From Phlyctochytrium arcticum (taxonomy: Eukaryota; Chytridiomycota; Chytridiomycetes; Chytridiales; Chytridiaceae), in the NCBI GenBank assembly GCA_025602905.1, contig JAHLKI010000001.1:2046001-2110000 (forward strand): a stretch of DNA of 64,000 nucleotides, written 5' to 3'. The notes under the pieces are model-generated. The model was given only the letters and a program-made list of their open reading frames with translations. It was not told the DNA's origin and did no database searches. Positions within the stretch are counted from its first letter, which is position 1. Each line of letters begins with the position of its first letter. The position numbers and the translations under genes were made by a program. Below are positions 11,203 through 22,069 of the stretch, piece after piece.

Positions 11203-14151
11203 ATGTCCTTCCAATTTTTCCTTAAGCTTTCGGAAATATTTGGGAAGCTTCCGCATTCTGGTCTGCGCAGAGTAACTACAAGTACCAGTAACACTTATCT
11301 TCAAAACTCGTGCGGTCCTTTTCGACGGGATTTATGCAACTCAACCTCGCGACGAGCTCGGAACGGACAAAGAAAACAGGCGGAATCACGAGAGATATCC
11401 AGTGGACCTTTAGGCACAGATGCACAAGTATATCCTGGGCTTGAACAATGTGGAAAGGGCATAGCAAGTCTCTCCGGGCATACCGATCAGAACGATCGCC
11501 CAATAGTTTCGACAACGAAAATATCTGGCAAGCTTGACCAAAAGAGTATAATACGGAACAAAGAGGGCAGGTCTTCGACATCATCAGGAAAGAGTAATTT
11601 AGCCGCATCAAAGAAGAGTTCAAGCAAGGGGGAGATAGATCGCTTCTTATTGAAGCAATATGCTCGGTCGCGTCGCCTCCAGCCGGATATGATCCGCACT
11701 CAGGCATATACCCTGCTTGCCGAAGGAGGTGCTCTTACTTTTGATGAATTACAAGCTCTTCTCAGAGCTGAAACTGCCAGCAGGAATTGGACGGTGGCTC
11801 TTCGAATACACAAAGAATTGGAAGACCATCCCGATTATCATCCGTCTCGCTTAAGTACCCGTACTCGAGAAGCGGTAGTCAAAGCTCTCATTGGGGCGGG
11901 AGCTGTAGCATCCGCACTTCATTCACTGAGACATTTGACGAAATCCACAACGCCAAAACCAAGGCCTTCTACATTTTACCAAGTCATGGCAGCGGTCTCA
12001 CTAGAGCAGAAGCCTAAAGCCGTCCTTTCCCTATTCAGTTCAATGATTGCAAACGATATTGTTCCCAATCCACATAGTGTTGGGGTTTTGCAGCATGTTT
12101 CTCCAGATACGGCCACAACGAAAGCGATCCTTGCTAATGGAGGTCACAAAGCGCGAACGGATCTTTCCAGCTCAGACACTCTGGCTACTCGCGTATACCT
12201 TTCTGCCAAAGAGGGAAGCGTGATAGAGTCAATCGATTATTTACAGGAGCTGGTTGCATTGGGTGGATCACACACCACGCTTGTTGCAGCATATACCACC
12301 GTTATCGATGCCATCTTTCACAAAGAATTTACTCCAAAGCGGACTCTCAAAATGGTTGAACAATTGGTGGAGGACATGAAGAGCAGTAAGCTGCGGCTCT
12401 CTTTGCGGACGTATACCGTGCTTATCCACGGATTCTTGCGATTCGGCGTCGTTCATGCCGCTTTGCGATATGTGGAGGAGGTCCATGCTAATGGAATCAA
12501 GATGGACTTGACGCTGTACAATGTCCTGATTGCCCACTTTGGATCGCGTAAAGACATTGCCCAAATGCAGTCGACTTTTCAGAATCTCGTCAGTGCTGGC
12601 CTGACTCCAAATAATCACGTTCTGACATCGATGGTGGCAGGCTTTGCCGCATCAGGTCAGCTGGAGGAGATGGAGCATTTTCTGGCAGATGCGCATATTT
12701 ATGGACTTATACCCGATCTTCCTGCCTATAATGCTGCAATGTACGGTCACGGAAAGGTCGCCAACATACCCGCGATGCTAGAATTGTTTCAGAATCTCCC
12801 AAAGAATGGCTGTGTACCTGATGCCGTGACTTACACAATCCTGCTTCAATGGTTATCGAGGGCAATGAAGGTGGATATGGCGGAAATGCATCAAAGGATC
12901 TTTACTACCGAAGTCTCCCCTGATGCCCATGCGTACTCTTTACTAGCCCATCATTTTGTCGAGCGCGGAGAGGTTGATCGTGCCCACCACTTGCTGGATT
13001 CACTGACCGAGTCTGAGACGCCGGTGGAAACCACATTTGTCACGTCACTGCTGACTGCCCACTCCAAACGGGGCAACCATGCTCTAGTAGCCGACTATTT
13101 CCGAAAGCTCTTTGCCAACAGCGAAATGATGGACAAGTATTTATACCATGTTCTTATGACAGTATGTCTACAAACCAATCGACCCCGTGATGTGATTGAG
13201 TTGTGGAATCTCATGCTTGAGAACCGAGTGCCGGTCGACGGTCTTATCGTCGATTCTCTCATTACGGCATGCTGTAGGCTGACGGATGTGGCATGTTTGG
13301 AAGACGCTTTTGAGTTGCTCGAAAGACGTGCGCATCCGATCAACTCAGCTACCTACGATGCAGTAATCAACGGATTCGGTATAGTTGCAACGCCGCCCGC
13401 CCAAGACGCCGCCTTTCACATTTACCGCCAAATGCTGTCCCGCAAGTTCAAGCCATCCTTGACTAGCATTCAAACCATCATGGACATTTGCCTTTCCCGC
13501 CGTAATATGTCTTCGCTGATTTGGGTTTTGTCAGATACCTACAAGCTATTCCCCTCAATTGTAGCTGAAGTCGACCGATCAAAAGTATACCGGGCAATAG
13601 CACGATTGCAAGAATGGGACGTTTTGACTCAGTTTATATCTCTGGTTCTGAAAGCCAACATTGCCGACGACGTGGCGGAGTTGGTCAGTGTCTTGGTTGC
13701 CAACGGTCATCACCAGATTGCTCTTCAAGTTTGGGAACAGTTTGCCGAATGCAGGACTGTCCGAATCAACGATGCGACCGTCCGTAGTGTTTTAGACACA
13801 TTTGTATACCAGCCCGGTACGGCCGCCACCTACAGCAGTACTAGTAATGCCAGCTATCCCATAGCACGACGCGTTTGGCAACGTATCGTTGAACGCTCCT
13901 ATCCCGCCCTGTCTCCCGTCATTTCCTTCGATGTCGGTGCAGCACTGATCAAGTCCCTTTCGTACTGGAATCACACCGACGAGTTTGTGACGTTTACCAC
14001 AAGCACACTGCAGCGATTGCATTTGGGCAGCACCGTCACCAAGAGGTTGGTCGCCTATACCCTGGACATGATGCGGCAAAAACGGTTTGGGGGTATGGCA
14101 GAGGTGAAACAGTTTTGGGATGCGAAATCGGGAAGAGCTGGGAAAGCGTGA
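11203..14151 (+). CDS. Large pentatricopeptide-repeat (PPR) protein, probably mitochondrial
   Basis: Uninterrupted reading frame of 982 residues. PPR proteins bind organellar RNA one base per repeat and act in mitochondrial RNA stability, processing or translation. The N-terminal 140 residues are basic and Ser-rich with few acidic residues (LRRVTTSTSNTYLQ, RRARNGQRKQAE), as expected for a mitochondrial presequence. Between about residues 220 and 850 there are 35-residue helical repeats, for example RTYTVLIHGFLRFGVVHAAL, TLYNVLIAHFGSRKDIAQM, PAYNAAMYGHGKVANIPAML and VTYTILLQWLSRAMKVDMAE. The target RNA cannot be told from the sequence alone. The gene is divergent from Pescadillo (174 bp between start codons). 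An out-of-frame ATG at 11184 would give a short upstream ORF. Confidence 0.85.
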   Translation: MSFQFFLKLSEIFGKLPHSGLRRVTTSTSNTYLQNSCGPFRRDLCNSTSRRARNGQRKQAESREISSGPLGTDAQVYPGLEQCGKGIASLSGHTDQNDRPIVSTTKISGKLDQKSIIRNKEGRSSTSSGKSNLAASKKSSSKGEIDRFLLKQYARSRRLQPDMIRTQAYTLLAEGGALTFDELQALLRAETASRNWTVALRIHKELEDHPDYHPSRLSTRTREAVVKALIGAGAVASALHSLRHLTKSTTPKPRPSTFYQVMAAVSLEQKPKAVLSLFSSMIANDIVPNPHSVGVLQHVSPDTATTKAILANGGHKARTDLSSSDTLATRVYLSAKEGSVIESIDYLQELVALGGSHTTLVAAYTTVIDAIFHKEFTPKRTLKMVEQLVEDMKSSKLRLSLRTYTVLIHGFLRFGVVHAALRYVEEVHANGIKMDLTLYNVLIAHFGSRKDIAQMQSTFQNLVSAGLTPNNHVLTSMVAGFAASGQLEEMEHFLADAHIYGLIPDLPAYNAAMYGHGKVANIPAMLELFQNLPKNGCVPDAVTYTILLQWLSRAMKVDMAEMHQRIFTTEVSPDAHAYSLLAHHFVERGEVDRAHHLLDSLTESETPVETTFVTSLLTAHSKRGNHALVADYFRKLFANSEMMDKYLYHVLMTVCLQTNRPRDVIELWNLMLENRVPVDGLIVDSLITACCRLTDVACLEDAFELLERRAHPINSATYDAVINGFGIVATPPAQDAAFHIYRQMLSRKFKPSLTSIQTIMDICLSRRNMSSLIWVLSDTYKLFPSIVAEVDRSKVYRAIARLQEWDVLTQFISLVLKANIADDVAELVSVLVANGHHQIALQVWEQFAECRTVRINDATVRSVLDTFVYQPGTAATYSSTSNASYPIARRVWQRIVERSYPALSPVISFDVGAALIKSLSYWNHTDEFVTFTTSTLQRLHLGSTVTKRLVAYTLDMMRQKRFGGMAEVKQFWDAKSGRAGKA

Positions 14152-14489
14152 ACAGATGCGTCGTGTGACCCATCCCATTAAATTATATACTGATGCCATG
14201 TATACCAGTTCTCTCCGCTGACTCCCCTCTAATTTGTACGTACTTGTATATTGTATTTAAAAACTCGGTTGATCTTGTTGCTGAATACGGCTTTACTTTC
14301 AAATTGCAAAACAAAATAGGATCTCAAGAGATTTTATTCAACAAAATGCAAATATATGTGTTGACAGACACAAAACTACGGGAAACCACATCCGCTCCAG
14401 ACAGAAAAGTGTAAAACGACAAACGAGCAGGCACAAAAAAACATCAAACTTGATCAATCACAAAAGGTCTACGGCCCGTCGAGTGAGGT
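14152..14489. other. Intergenic region, convergent 3' ends
   Basis: 338 bp between the PPR stop codon and the bromodomain gene stop codon. AT-rich; presumed 3' UTRs; nothing else recognised. Confidence 0.5.
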
Positions 14490-16975
14490 TCAAACCCGGT
14501 TCATAAACAAGGCCAACTTTTGCGAAATCGATCCAGTTGCTAGCGGCGACGTGCCCTCCTCAATGGCAGAACTGCCGATCCCGCCCACGACGACAAACTC
14601 AAACGCATTCACTCCTTCCTCCAGCGCTACCAAACAATCAAAGACAGTTGCCCCTCCCATTTTGAAATTGAGGGTTTTGCTCCTCATCCGCGGGTCGCCG
14701 GGAAACACATGCTGCGTGCCGGTGATGGTGTACGTGACGTTTTGAGCTGCGAGGAGAAGGAGACGAAGATTGAGCGAGCGAACTGTAGGGGGAATGGTCA
14801 TGGCGTGGGAGTTGAGGGGGAGAGAGGGGATGGGGAGGATCATTCGGATGTGATCGTCGTTGGAGACGATGCCGAGGGAGGTAACGAGCGAGCGAGGGGG
14901 TGGGGTTTGGGGCGTGACGAGGGCGGATAAACCTGTGGTCGGTCGTTGCGAAGATATGGTGGGGGTATTGCTTGTGGATGGGTTGAGTGGAGTAGCGCTT
15001 GCACCACCCGAGTTGTTGGAAGGGGTTGGCGTGGGTGCACTTCCACTAGTGCTGCCGCCCGCTCTGGCCGTTACGGACCGCGGCGGATGATGATCAACGC
15101 CAGCCTGGCCACCATCATCATCATTGTCGTTCTCATCGTCATCATCGTCGCCGGACGACACGCCTTCCACATCAATGTCCAGTCCGTGGTTCTCACTAAG
15201 CGATCTGACCGCAGCTGTACGCGGTTTGGAAACAGGTGTGCTGGGTCCCGACCCCCCTGTACTACTGGTATGAGTCGCAGCTGGCACGCCAGCCGTTCGC
15301 ATGGGCGGGATTTTAATCTTGACTCGACCACTTCCATCACCTAACTCAGCGTTGGCCAAATTGGGCGATCCACCCGCCGAATCGATGAGTCGGACCGCTA
15401 GAGGTGTTCCGGCTACCGATGTTTGTGACTTTTTGATACTTCCATCTGCTTGTACCTGGATCAATCCTCCAGCAGATTGCTTCTTTTTGTGCGTTTTCAG
15501 CGATTTTGCCTTCTGTAACAAACGCCCCATTTAAAAACTCACAAAGATAACGGAAAAAGAAGAAGAGCAGCATTACCTTTGGCGACAGAATCTTTTCCCA
15601 GCGCGGATCATCAGGTTCCGATACCATATCCAAGGCAGTCTGCCCTCCGGTATTCGCAAACGCAGTATCGGCTCCAAATTCATCGACCAGCACCACTGAC
15701 ATGTCAAAATTTCCCGAATAAGCCGCCCAGCCGAGGGGTCGCGAACCATACCACGTGTCGGACAATTCCAAGTCGGCTCCGTAGGATAGCAGTTCGCGGG
15801 CCATGGGTATACGGTTGTAGTAGGCCGCGGCGTGAAGGGGTGCCCAGGTAAAATCTTCCCCAAAGAGGTTGGCGGAAACTAGAGTGTTGAGGTCGAGGGC
15901 CTTCGCCAGGTACTGCTTGAACGACTTTAGATCGTCAGCTTCGATGGCTTGAACCATAGCTTCCAAGTCTGTTATTAGAAAAAAGGCAAGAGAGAAGGGT
16001 ATCAATTACAACTGTCCACAAGCAGTAAGCAAAAATACAGAAGAATCTCACCTCTCATAGCAGCAGCAGCATCCTTTTTACTGGTACCTCCGATCTTGCG
16101 CATGGCCTGCGGCGTGCCGGTATCCTGTACTGGTCCATTCCCCAACCCCCCGTTCCCACCGTCCTCATCGACCAACAACCCCTCCGCTAAACATTGCTCG
16201 ACTTCGGCCCGGAACCGCGTCTGTAAAAATAAGGCGTCGCGGTATATCCTTGACTGAGGCTGATTAAACTTCTTAGCATTCATGAAGACGAGCTCCATAT
16301 CCGTTCGAAAAGAATCGAAAGTTTTGAATTTGTTATGGTCTAGCCGGGCCTAGATATATCGGAACCAAGTGATGAGTTTTCTTGTGACCTTGTCTCAGAT
16401 GACAGACGTACTCACATGAATACTGTTCATGGGCATAGGTTTCTCAATGACAACATCGTATTCGGGAAATTGAGATCGGGGCGGTAATTGTAAATACGCC
16501 TCAGCCAATAAACGGTCACTGGAAATGGCGAAAAAGTTAATGTCGTTTCGTCTACCATTGAGAGCAAAAAGGCGAAAGCGAACCTATCATCCCGGTAATA
16601 TCGCACACAATCAAACAATCGTCTACAAACGGTTTGCACGTCTACTCCAGGAGCGGTCATCAAATGCGGAAAGCCATGCTCCGTAAGCCTCTATCGACCA
16701 AAAAGAAACAACAATTCAATATATCAATCATCCCCAATGCATAATAACGGATAGAACAGCCTTCTTCTCACCTTGCTGGCCGATTTCGCTGGTGCCGAGT
16801 CCTTGCGCGGTCGTCCAGGGGGTCGTTTCACGGGTGTCGGAGTAGCCGGAATCGAATCATGCGAGTGGGTATTGGCGGGATGATGATGGGAGTGGGGAGG
16901 AGGTGACCCGCCGCCCGACGGACTGCTGCTCGATGATGTAGGGTCGGCGTAGAGTCGCTTCCGTTTGGTGGACAT
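14490..16975 (-). CDS. Bromodomain plus ankyrin-repeat protein, RSC/SWI-SNF subunit-like (Rsc4-type)
   Basis: Minus-strand exons: 16975-16772, 16690-16584, 16518-16416, 16349-16052, 15968-15577, 15512-14490 (708 residues). The N-terminus has a His/Pro/Ser-rich region with an AT-hook-like KRPPGRPRKDSAPAK. A bromodomain follows (about residues 70-170: RSQFPEYDVVIEKPMPMNSI, then FRTDMELVFMNAKKFNQPQS with the acetyl-lysine-contacting Asn). Next come ankyrin-like repeats (FTWAPLHAAAYYNRIPMARE, LGWAAYSGNFDMSVVLVDEF, TGGQTALDMV), then a long Ser/Thr/Gly-rich linker with acidic runs. The C-terminal globular domain (VRSLNLRLLLLAAQNVTYTI to the end) resembles that of fungal Rsc4-like subunits. It likely reads acetylated histones within a remodeller. 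The subunit assignment is inference; the two domains are clear. Confidence 0.82.
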
Positions 16976-17483
16976 GCTTGGGTCACTGGGATTTAGTTCG
17001 CGCGTTTTGCGAGAGTGTGATCTCTTGGTATCTTTGCTGAAAGAGAATCCCAGTAGGGTATGCTGACGGTCTGCACTCTACGCTCTTTCCTTTCCTCTGT
17101 GATACTCTTCGTAGAGAACACTTTGAAACTGTTGAGGGCGTGTTTATCGTACTGGAATCTTCAACGCTCGTGTCCCTCGAAGAGTCGAAATGCACCGTGT
17201 CCTGACAAGCACAACTTTGGCCCACCCGACACTTCCAAACGTTCCTTCCTAATAACCCCCCAGGAATGATCTCCAAGTATGCAGACTGGTCCTTGATAGA
17301 AACTTGCTATTGCAGCATTCTTGCCAAAAAGAATCGGCGTGCCGATCTCGCCAACGACTCCGAATTCCCAAATTCATGGACACATCACGTGAGGCAAATG
17401 ACTGGGTGGGAAAAACGCTCGTGGCTGCGCATCATCAATCATCCCCTTTCCGGAATCCCCCCGCGCCACAAGGGCAAAAACCC

Positions 17484-17490
17484 TATAAAA
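17484..17490 (+). promoter_or_regulatory. TATA box
   Basis: TATAAAA in a GC-rich setting, followed by a pyrimidine-rich stretch (17500-17543). It lies about 55 bp upstream of a series of hairpins, so it could serve a short RNA gene. Functional use is not shown. Confidence 0.45.
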
Positions 17491-17539
17491 GGCGGGCCCT
17501 TTCCATTCCCCTCCACTTTTCTTTTCATTCTCTTTCTGT

Positions 17540-17665
17540 CTCCAGTCCGGCTTCGGACGCTGGGTGCGACCTAACGTCGGGATCTTTTGCGATGCTTCTG
17601 TGTGGAAGCACTCGGCACAATTTTTCGTTCAATAGAGCTGCAGTTTTCTGCAGCTCTACCCACAA
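17540..17665 (+). ncRNA. Candidate structured non-coding RNA
   Basis: Four consecutive perfect hairpins: 17545-17558 (5-bp stem, GCTT loop), 17567-17579 (4-bp stem), 17593-17610 (6-bp stem TGCTTC/GAAGCA) and 17634-17657 (10-bp stem AGAGCTGCAG/CTGCAGCTCT, TTTT loop). Between the third and fourth lies AATTTTTCG (17619-17627), close to an Sm-protein site (AU4-6G). An Sm site followed by a 3' terminal stem is the layout of Sm-class snRNAs. However, I do not find the invariant sequences of U1, U2, U4, U5, U11 or U12, nor an obvious telomerase template. It may be a diverged small RNA or chance structure. Confidence 0.3.
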
Positions 17666-20530
17666 TTTTAAGGATGAAATATTATACATTTCCATGGTGT
17701 ATGAGAACACAACTGTGACTTGCCACCCTTGTTGGAAGTGCTGATCCGAATATAAGGTCGGGATCTTGGGATATGTCGGCCAGGAGACGCTGGAACGCGG
17801 GGCCCGGTCCTGAATTTTCCATAAACTTTGTCATGTCTGACCCAGCCTATATTCTCGAATGGTTGATACATGCAACTTAATTGACGATGAAAAAAAATCC
17901 TGGGCATGTTTTGGTGATGCATACCATACCTCAAGTCGCTACTTCCTACAAAATTTGATCTTGCTTCAGGCCTCGGAGGGCGATGAGATTGCCTACCTTA
18001 CTTTTAGGTAGCTGCGATCCAAATGCAACTTGATCTCTGAGAAACCCGAGGGCTATGGGTGCATCTGAGCAGGACCCTTTTCCTTACCTCTCGATTGTTT
18101 GACCTCATAGCTACCAAATCCTTCCCTTCGCTGCTGTATTTGTGACGACTTTTGTCGCTGTCGCTGTTTGCCTGCTTCAGCTGCCCAGCTATGACAAAGA
18201 CCCATAGACCCAAAGCCCCTTTTTGCGTCCCTGGAATCTGGAACAACCGGGAAAGCAAAAGACCGTTTTCAGCAAGTGTCTTCAGCGCATCTGGCGAAGA
18301 CCAAATACACTACACTGACGGCAGATTCGGTGTGGGAGGGTGCGGTAAAGACTTTTGGGTTTGAACCACTACGGAAGACTCGGACAATGAGAATACGGAA
18401 GAACAAGCTCGCAAACGACTTGGACGACAACGACAACGACACGGACAGCCTGAAACTATCCTGGGACTCTTCAGCCGACATCATCCACGTCTTCTCGGCC
18501 CTTTATTACCCACGTCCCTTCAACTCGCCGCGACCAAGGACAAAGTGTCGAATCTGAAGGATACCAAACAAGCAGACGGTAGAGCAGATTAATTATGTTT
18601 CACCATACCAGTCTCCAGTCTTGCAAATGGACCGAATTGTTGAGTCTTGAAATACATTCTGCCCGCTAATGGACGTCGCGTTTCTAGACGCGTTTCGTGG
18701 TGACCTCAGCATACTCCACAAATTCCCTGCAAAGGAAAAAACAACGCTGACACAAGCACCCCTCGCCAGGCTATTACAAGGCTCGCTCGCCCCAATTCCC
18801 GCTTCCCTTTTGTTTCTCTTTATGGCGAGTCCTCCTCGGAGGTGAAAAGGACTGTCGCGGGCGAATAGTAAATGACTGGAGCTCGCGGCTATACTGGCTG
18901 TCCCCCCTGTACACTGGATCTTTACGTAGCTTGCTGCTTTGGGACCAGTGCACAGGGCCGGCAGCCGGAGGGCCTTGGTTTGTATGTGTGTGTGATTGTC
19001 TCTCACTTTTGTACAATATCATATACATGCTCTTTTCAAAATACACTTGATGAACGTCTACATTATATTTGCCTTTGTGTTATGCTTCCTTTAAATTCTC
19101 AACAAAAATATATCGCATAATACACTGCCATGCAGCCAGAGATGGATCACTATGCCAGCCTCTCCTCGTCATGACAGATCGGTTATAAAAGTTGCGCGTG
19201 TCCTTTATGCATCTACAATGAACGTTCGCATCGGGGCGCCCGGCAGCAATATGAAGACGCAGGGCTGCAGTCGCTACCCAAATTTTCAGTACTTCCGGAT
19301 CAAAAATATCATGCATTTAATGACGTGAAAGCACCTCAGCATCGGACACGCGAGGCATGATATCGAATGGTCCCACGTTCCGTTCGAATCGCGATGGACT
19401 GGCAATTCCGAAATTGTTTCAAGTGTTTGAGAACCCGTTTTCTACTTATAGTCCATCCGGCGAGTGATGGTCGGAACGACGTCTCAAGAACAACTAAGAT
19501 CTGAAACACTCGCAGATCGTTGTATGTAGGACGAATTCCTACATTCACGTATTAATTGCATAATGCAGAAATTCAGATGTTGTTTGGAAAGCCGGGAAAG
19601 GTGTCCATTGTCGATGATCGTGCTCAAATCCGTTGTTATAGCGCAAGAAAATACATACCATTTTACGCCTTTGCGGAAATTAATGTAGGATCTTTAACTC
19701 GATGAATCTCTGCTTTCGCTTCATCCATGGCATGGTTGACATTCGGCAAAGGTTGTTACCGACTTTCACCAAAATGCAGGACAACATTGGATGCCGAAAT
19801 AAATATACAGCAGCTGGATTAACATCCGGATGAAAGGCAGAAAATCAAGAGTATTGAGGAAACAATTTTTCGTACTTTACCATGGGCGAATATGCAAGCA
19901 ACTTGAGTTCTTTTCACGATGTGAGGGAAGTGCATCCTTGGCTCGTTACGGTTGTTATGCTGGCAATCCAAATCATATCAGCACATTATTGACGCCTTCT
20001 TTCCAAATTCTCATTTATTCCTCCCCATAAACTTAAAACCGAGCCGACAAATACCCTGCCGAACAACTTGAACAACCAACAATTTGCGCAGCCACACCAC
20101 CCTTGAAGACCACCTTCCTACACAGATCGTACACCAACAAAAAACACATCCGCCGAAACCCAAGGAACTCAATTCGTCTACTCCACACATTCTCAAATCA
20201 AGATACAGACTTGATAAGCCGCATCACATCCCGCGCTCCTCCGGGAATTCGATTCGAAAATTGAAAGTTTACCATGGGTCTGTGCTTTATCAGATATTAG
20301 ATGGGAATGCGATATGTTCCATCTACATCAAAAGTGATTGTCAAAACGAGAATGTCATTTGTTTTTATTACAAAATGAAATGATCCAAAAGTATACAAAA
20401 AAGAAAAGGATGTGTGTGTGTGTGCATGTGTGTGATGGCGAGATTAAAGGGGCTACATAAAAAAAGGTATGGGAGTGTGGTATATGGATGTGATGGATAG
20501 CGTGTAGCAGAGGAGATGGATGAATGATTT

Positions 20531-22069
20531 TCAACGGCAGAGGTTGTAAGGGGGAGCAGGGCGGGGGAGGGTCTGAGAGGAAGTGGAGGAAGGTTTGGCG
20601 GGAAGAGCAGACCCCGAGAGAGCAGCGGCAACTTCGGCAGCGGCAGCGGCGCGAGATGCTTCGCTCAGGTTGTTTCTACGGCGGCGTTTAATGTAGCCGA
20701 CCTTCCAAAGTGACTCTGGACGCTGGACGCCGTGGAGGTCAGAAAAGAGCTTGCAGGCGTTGCAGAGCTTGCGGCCAGAGGCCTTGTCGCGGCGCCACAG
20801 GGAGGTATGCGACGTGCCGCAGTTGGTGCAGGTCGGGGGAGGTGGGGCAGGAGCGCCGCCGCCGCCATTGGGAGAGGATAGGCCGAGCAGGGAGGTAAAG
20901 TATGGATGGTGGTGGTGCTGGTGGTGCGGGTATGGCATGGACACGTGATGGTGGGAAGGGTGGAGGAGGTCGGGGAGGGGCGGAGTCATCATGGGCGACG
21001 GCGGGTGGTTGGAGTTGCTGTTGCTGCTGGTAGCCGATTGGTGCGAGTAGGCCGAGTAGGCGGACGAGTTGCTGAGGGAGTGGCCATGGCCGGTGTAAGG
21101 TGGGAGGAGACGTTGGTGGTGGTGGTTGTGGGGCGATGGGGGAGGGACGTAGTCGTAGGGACTGTTGTTGCTGCTAGTGCTGGATGTGCGGTAGTGGTGA
21201 TGGTGCGCAGCAGGAGCGGGGTGGGCATACTCGCCGACATATGCGGGTGACTGTGGCCTCTGGAGAGTCTTGGCAATGGGGCTATTGTGATTTTGGCTGG
21301 AATAAGGAGTAGCTCGATGCTGTTGGGGGTGGTCAATCGTTGGTGAGGACATGTACGGTTGCTGTTGTTGCTGCTGCTGTTGCTGTTGTTGTTGCTGCTG
21401 CCATGACTGTGGTTGCGGTTGCTGGTGGTGGTGTTGTTGTTGTTGCTGCTGCTGCTGCTGCTGTGATGGGTGGTCATCCAGCGACCGCTGATTCTGGCTC
21501 TGATGCTGTTGATGCTGCTGCTGCGGCGAATGGACTAGATGCTGCTGGCTGAGATGCTGCTGGAGCGGCGGCAACTGGTCCTTGTTTGTCGTTGTCGCAG
21601 GCGTCTCGTAATCCGCTGGCGAGCTGGATCTCGCGTGGATGGGCGGGTAGTAGCTACGCGTTGGTTGCAGCGCGTGCTGCGCATCGTACGCGTGTGGGTG
21701 GTTGCTGTTGTTGTTGCCCGTCGATGGCGGAGGAGGAAACATGTAGTAGGACGGCGAGTCTACCGACGTCGAGGAAGCCGAGCGATAATGGGGATGGTGG
21801 TGGTGGTGGGGGTAGGGTTCAGGGATGACTGGCGGAGAGGTGGCGCCCCACGGCGAGGAGGAGGTTGATGCCGACGGCCGCGAGGAAGCCGATGGCAGGG
21901 CCGACAGCGGTGTGGCCGGAGCAAAGCGGGCATGGGCCACAAAGGAAGTGTCGATCGAGTGCGACGGCGGGGGAAACCGGAAGGGTGTGTTGGTGGTGGT
22001 GGTACTCGAAGGAGTCGACGACGTCGAAGGAGGCATCGTAAGCGGAGGAGGCGAGGGGGAGGAGGCCAT
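20531..22069 (-). CDS. GATA zinc-finger transcription factor with poly-Gln/His tracts
   Basis: Single-exon frame of 512 residues. The only folded part is one GATA finger near the C-terminus (residues about 414-460): CTNC, 18 residues, CNAC, then [15 protein letters not shown] and the basic tail IKRRRRNN. Spacing C-X2-C-X18-C-X2-C matches the 18-residue-loop class of GATA fingers. Two residues are unusual: Ser-Leu-Trp instead of Pro-Leu-Trp before RR, and CNACKLF instead of CNACGLY/F. The rest is Ser/Pro/His-rich with two polyglutamine runs (CAG/CAA repeats, about 21355-21470) and His-rich patches. A nuclear regulator is expected; the regulon is unknown. Start at ATG 22069, the first in-frame Met. 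Confidence 0.88.
   Translation of the reverse strand: MASSPSPPPLTMPPSTSSTPSSTTTTNTPFRFPPPSHSIDTSFVAHARFAPATPLSALPSASSRPSASTSSSPWGATSPPVIPEPYPHHHHHPHYRSASSTSVDSPSYYMFPPPPSTGNNNSNHPHAYDAQHALQPTRSYYPPIHARSSSPADYETPATTTNKDQLPPLQQHLSQQHLVHSPQQQHQQHQSQNQRSLDDHPSQQQQQQQQQQHHHQQPQPQSWQQQQQQQQQQQQQQPYMSSPTIDHPQQHRATPYSSQNHNSPIAKTLQRPQSPAYVGEYAHPAPAAHHHHYRTSSTSSNNSPYDYVPPPSPHNHHHQRLLPPYTGHGHSLSNSSAYSAYSHQSATSSNSNSNHPPSPMMTPPLPDLLHPSHHHVSMPYPHHQHHHHPYFTSLLGLSSPNGGGGAPAPPPPTCTNCGTSHTSLWRRDKASGRKLCNACKLFSDLHGVQRPESLWKVGYIKRRRRNNLSEASRAAAAAEVAAALSGSALPAKPSSTSSQTLPRPAPPYNLCR

Larger units (their letters stand above)
16976..20530. other. Gene-poor interval between the bromodomain and GATA genes
   Basis: About 3.55 kb with only short, non-conserved reading frames on either strand (longest about 137 codons). 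It holds the TATA box and candidate structured RNA at 17.48-17.66 kb, annotated separately. GT-rich runs lie near 18983 and 20411. The part next to 20530 is the 3' side of the GATA gene. No tRNA A/B boxes or spliceosomal RNA signatures were recognised. Confidence 0.5.

Noticed and set aside
17540..17665. Call as U4, U5 or U11 snRNA
   Set aside because: The invariant U5 loop, U4 5' domain and U11 5' end are absent, so only a generic candidate RNA is reported.
18152..18557. Two short plus-strand frames (70 and 93 codons) in the gene desert
   Set aside because: No conserved pattern, overlapping each other in different frames; compositionally like non-coding DNA.
19370..19410. GTTCGAATC, similar to a tRNA T-loop
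   Set aside because: No A box at the right distance and no acceptor stem pairing around it.
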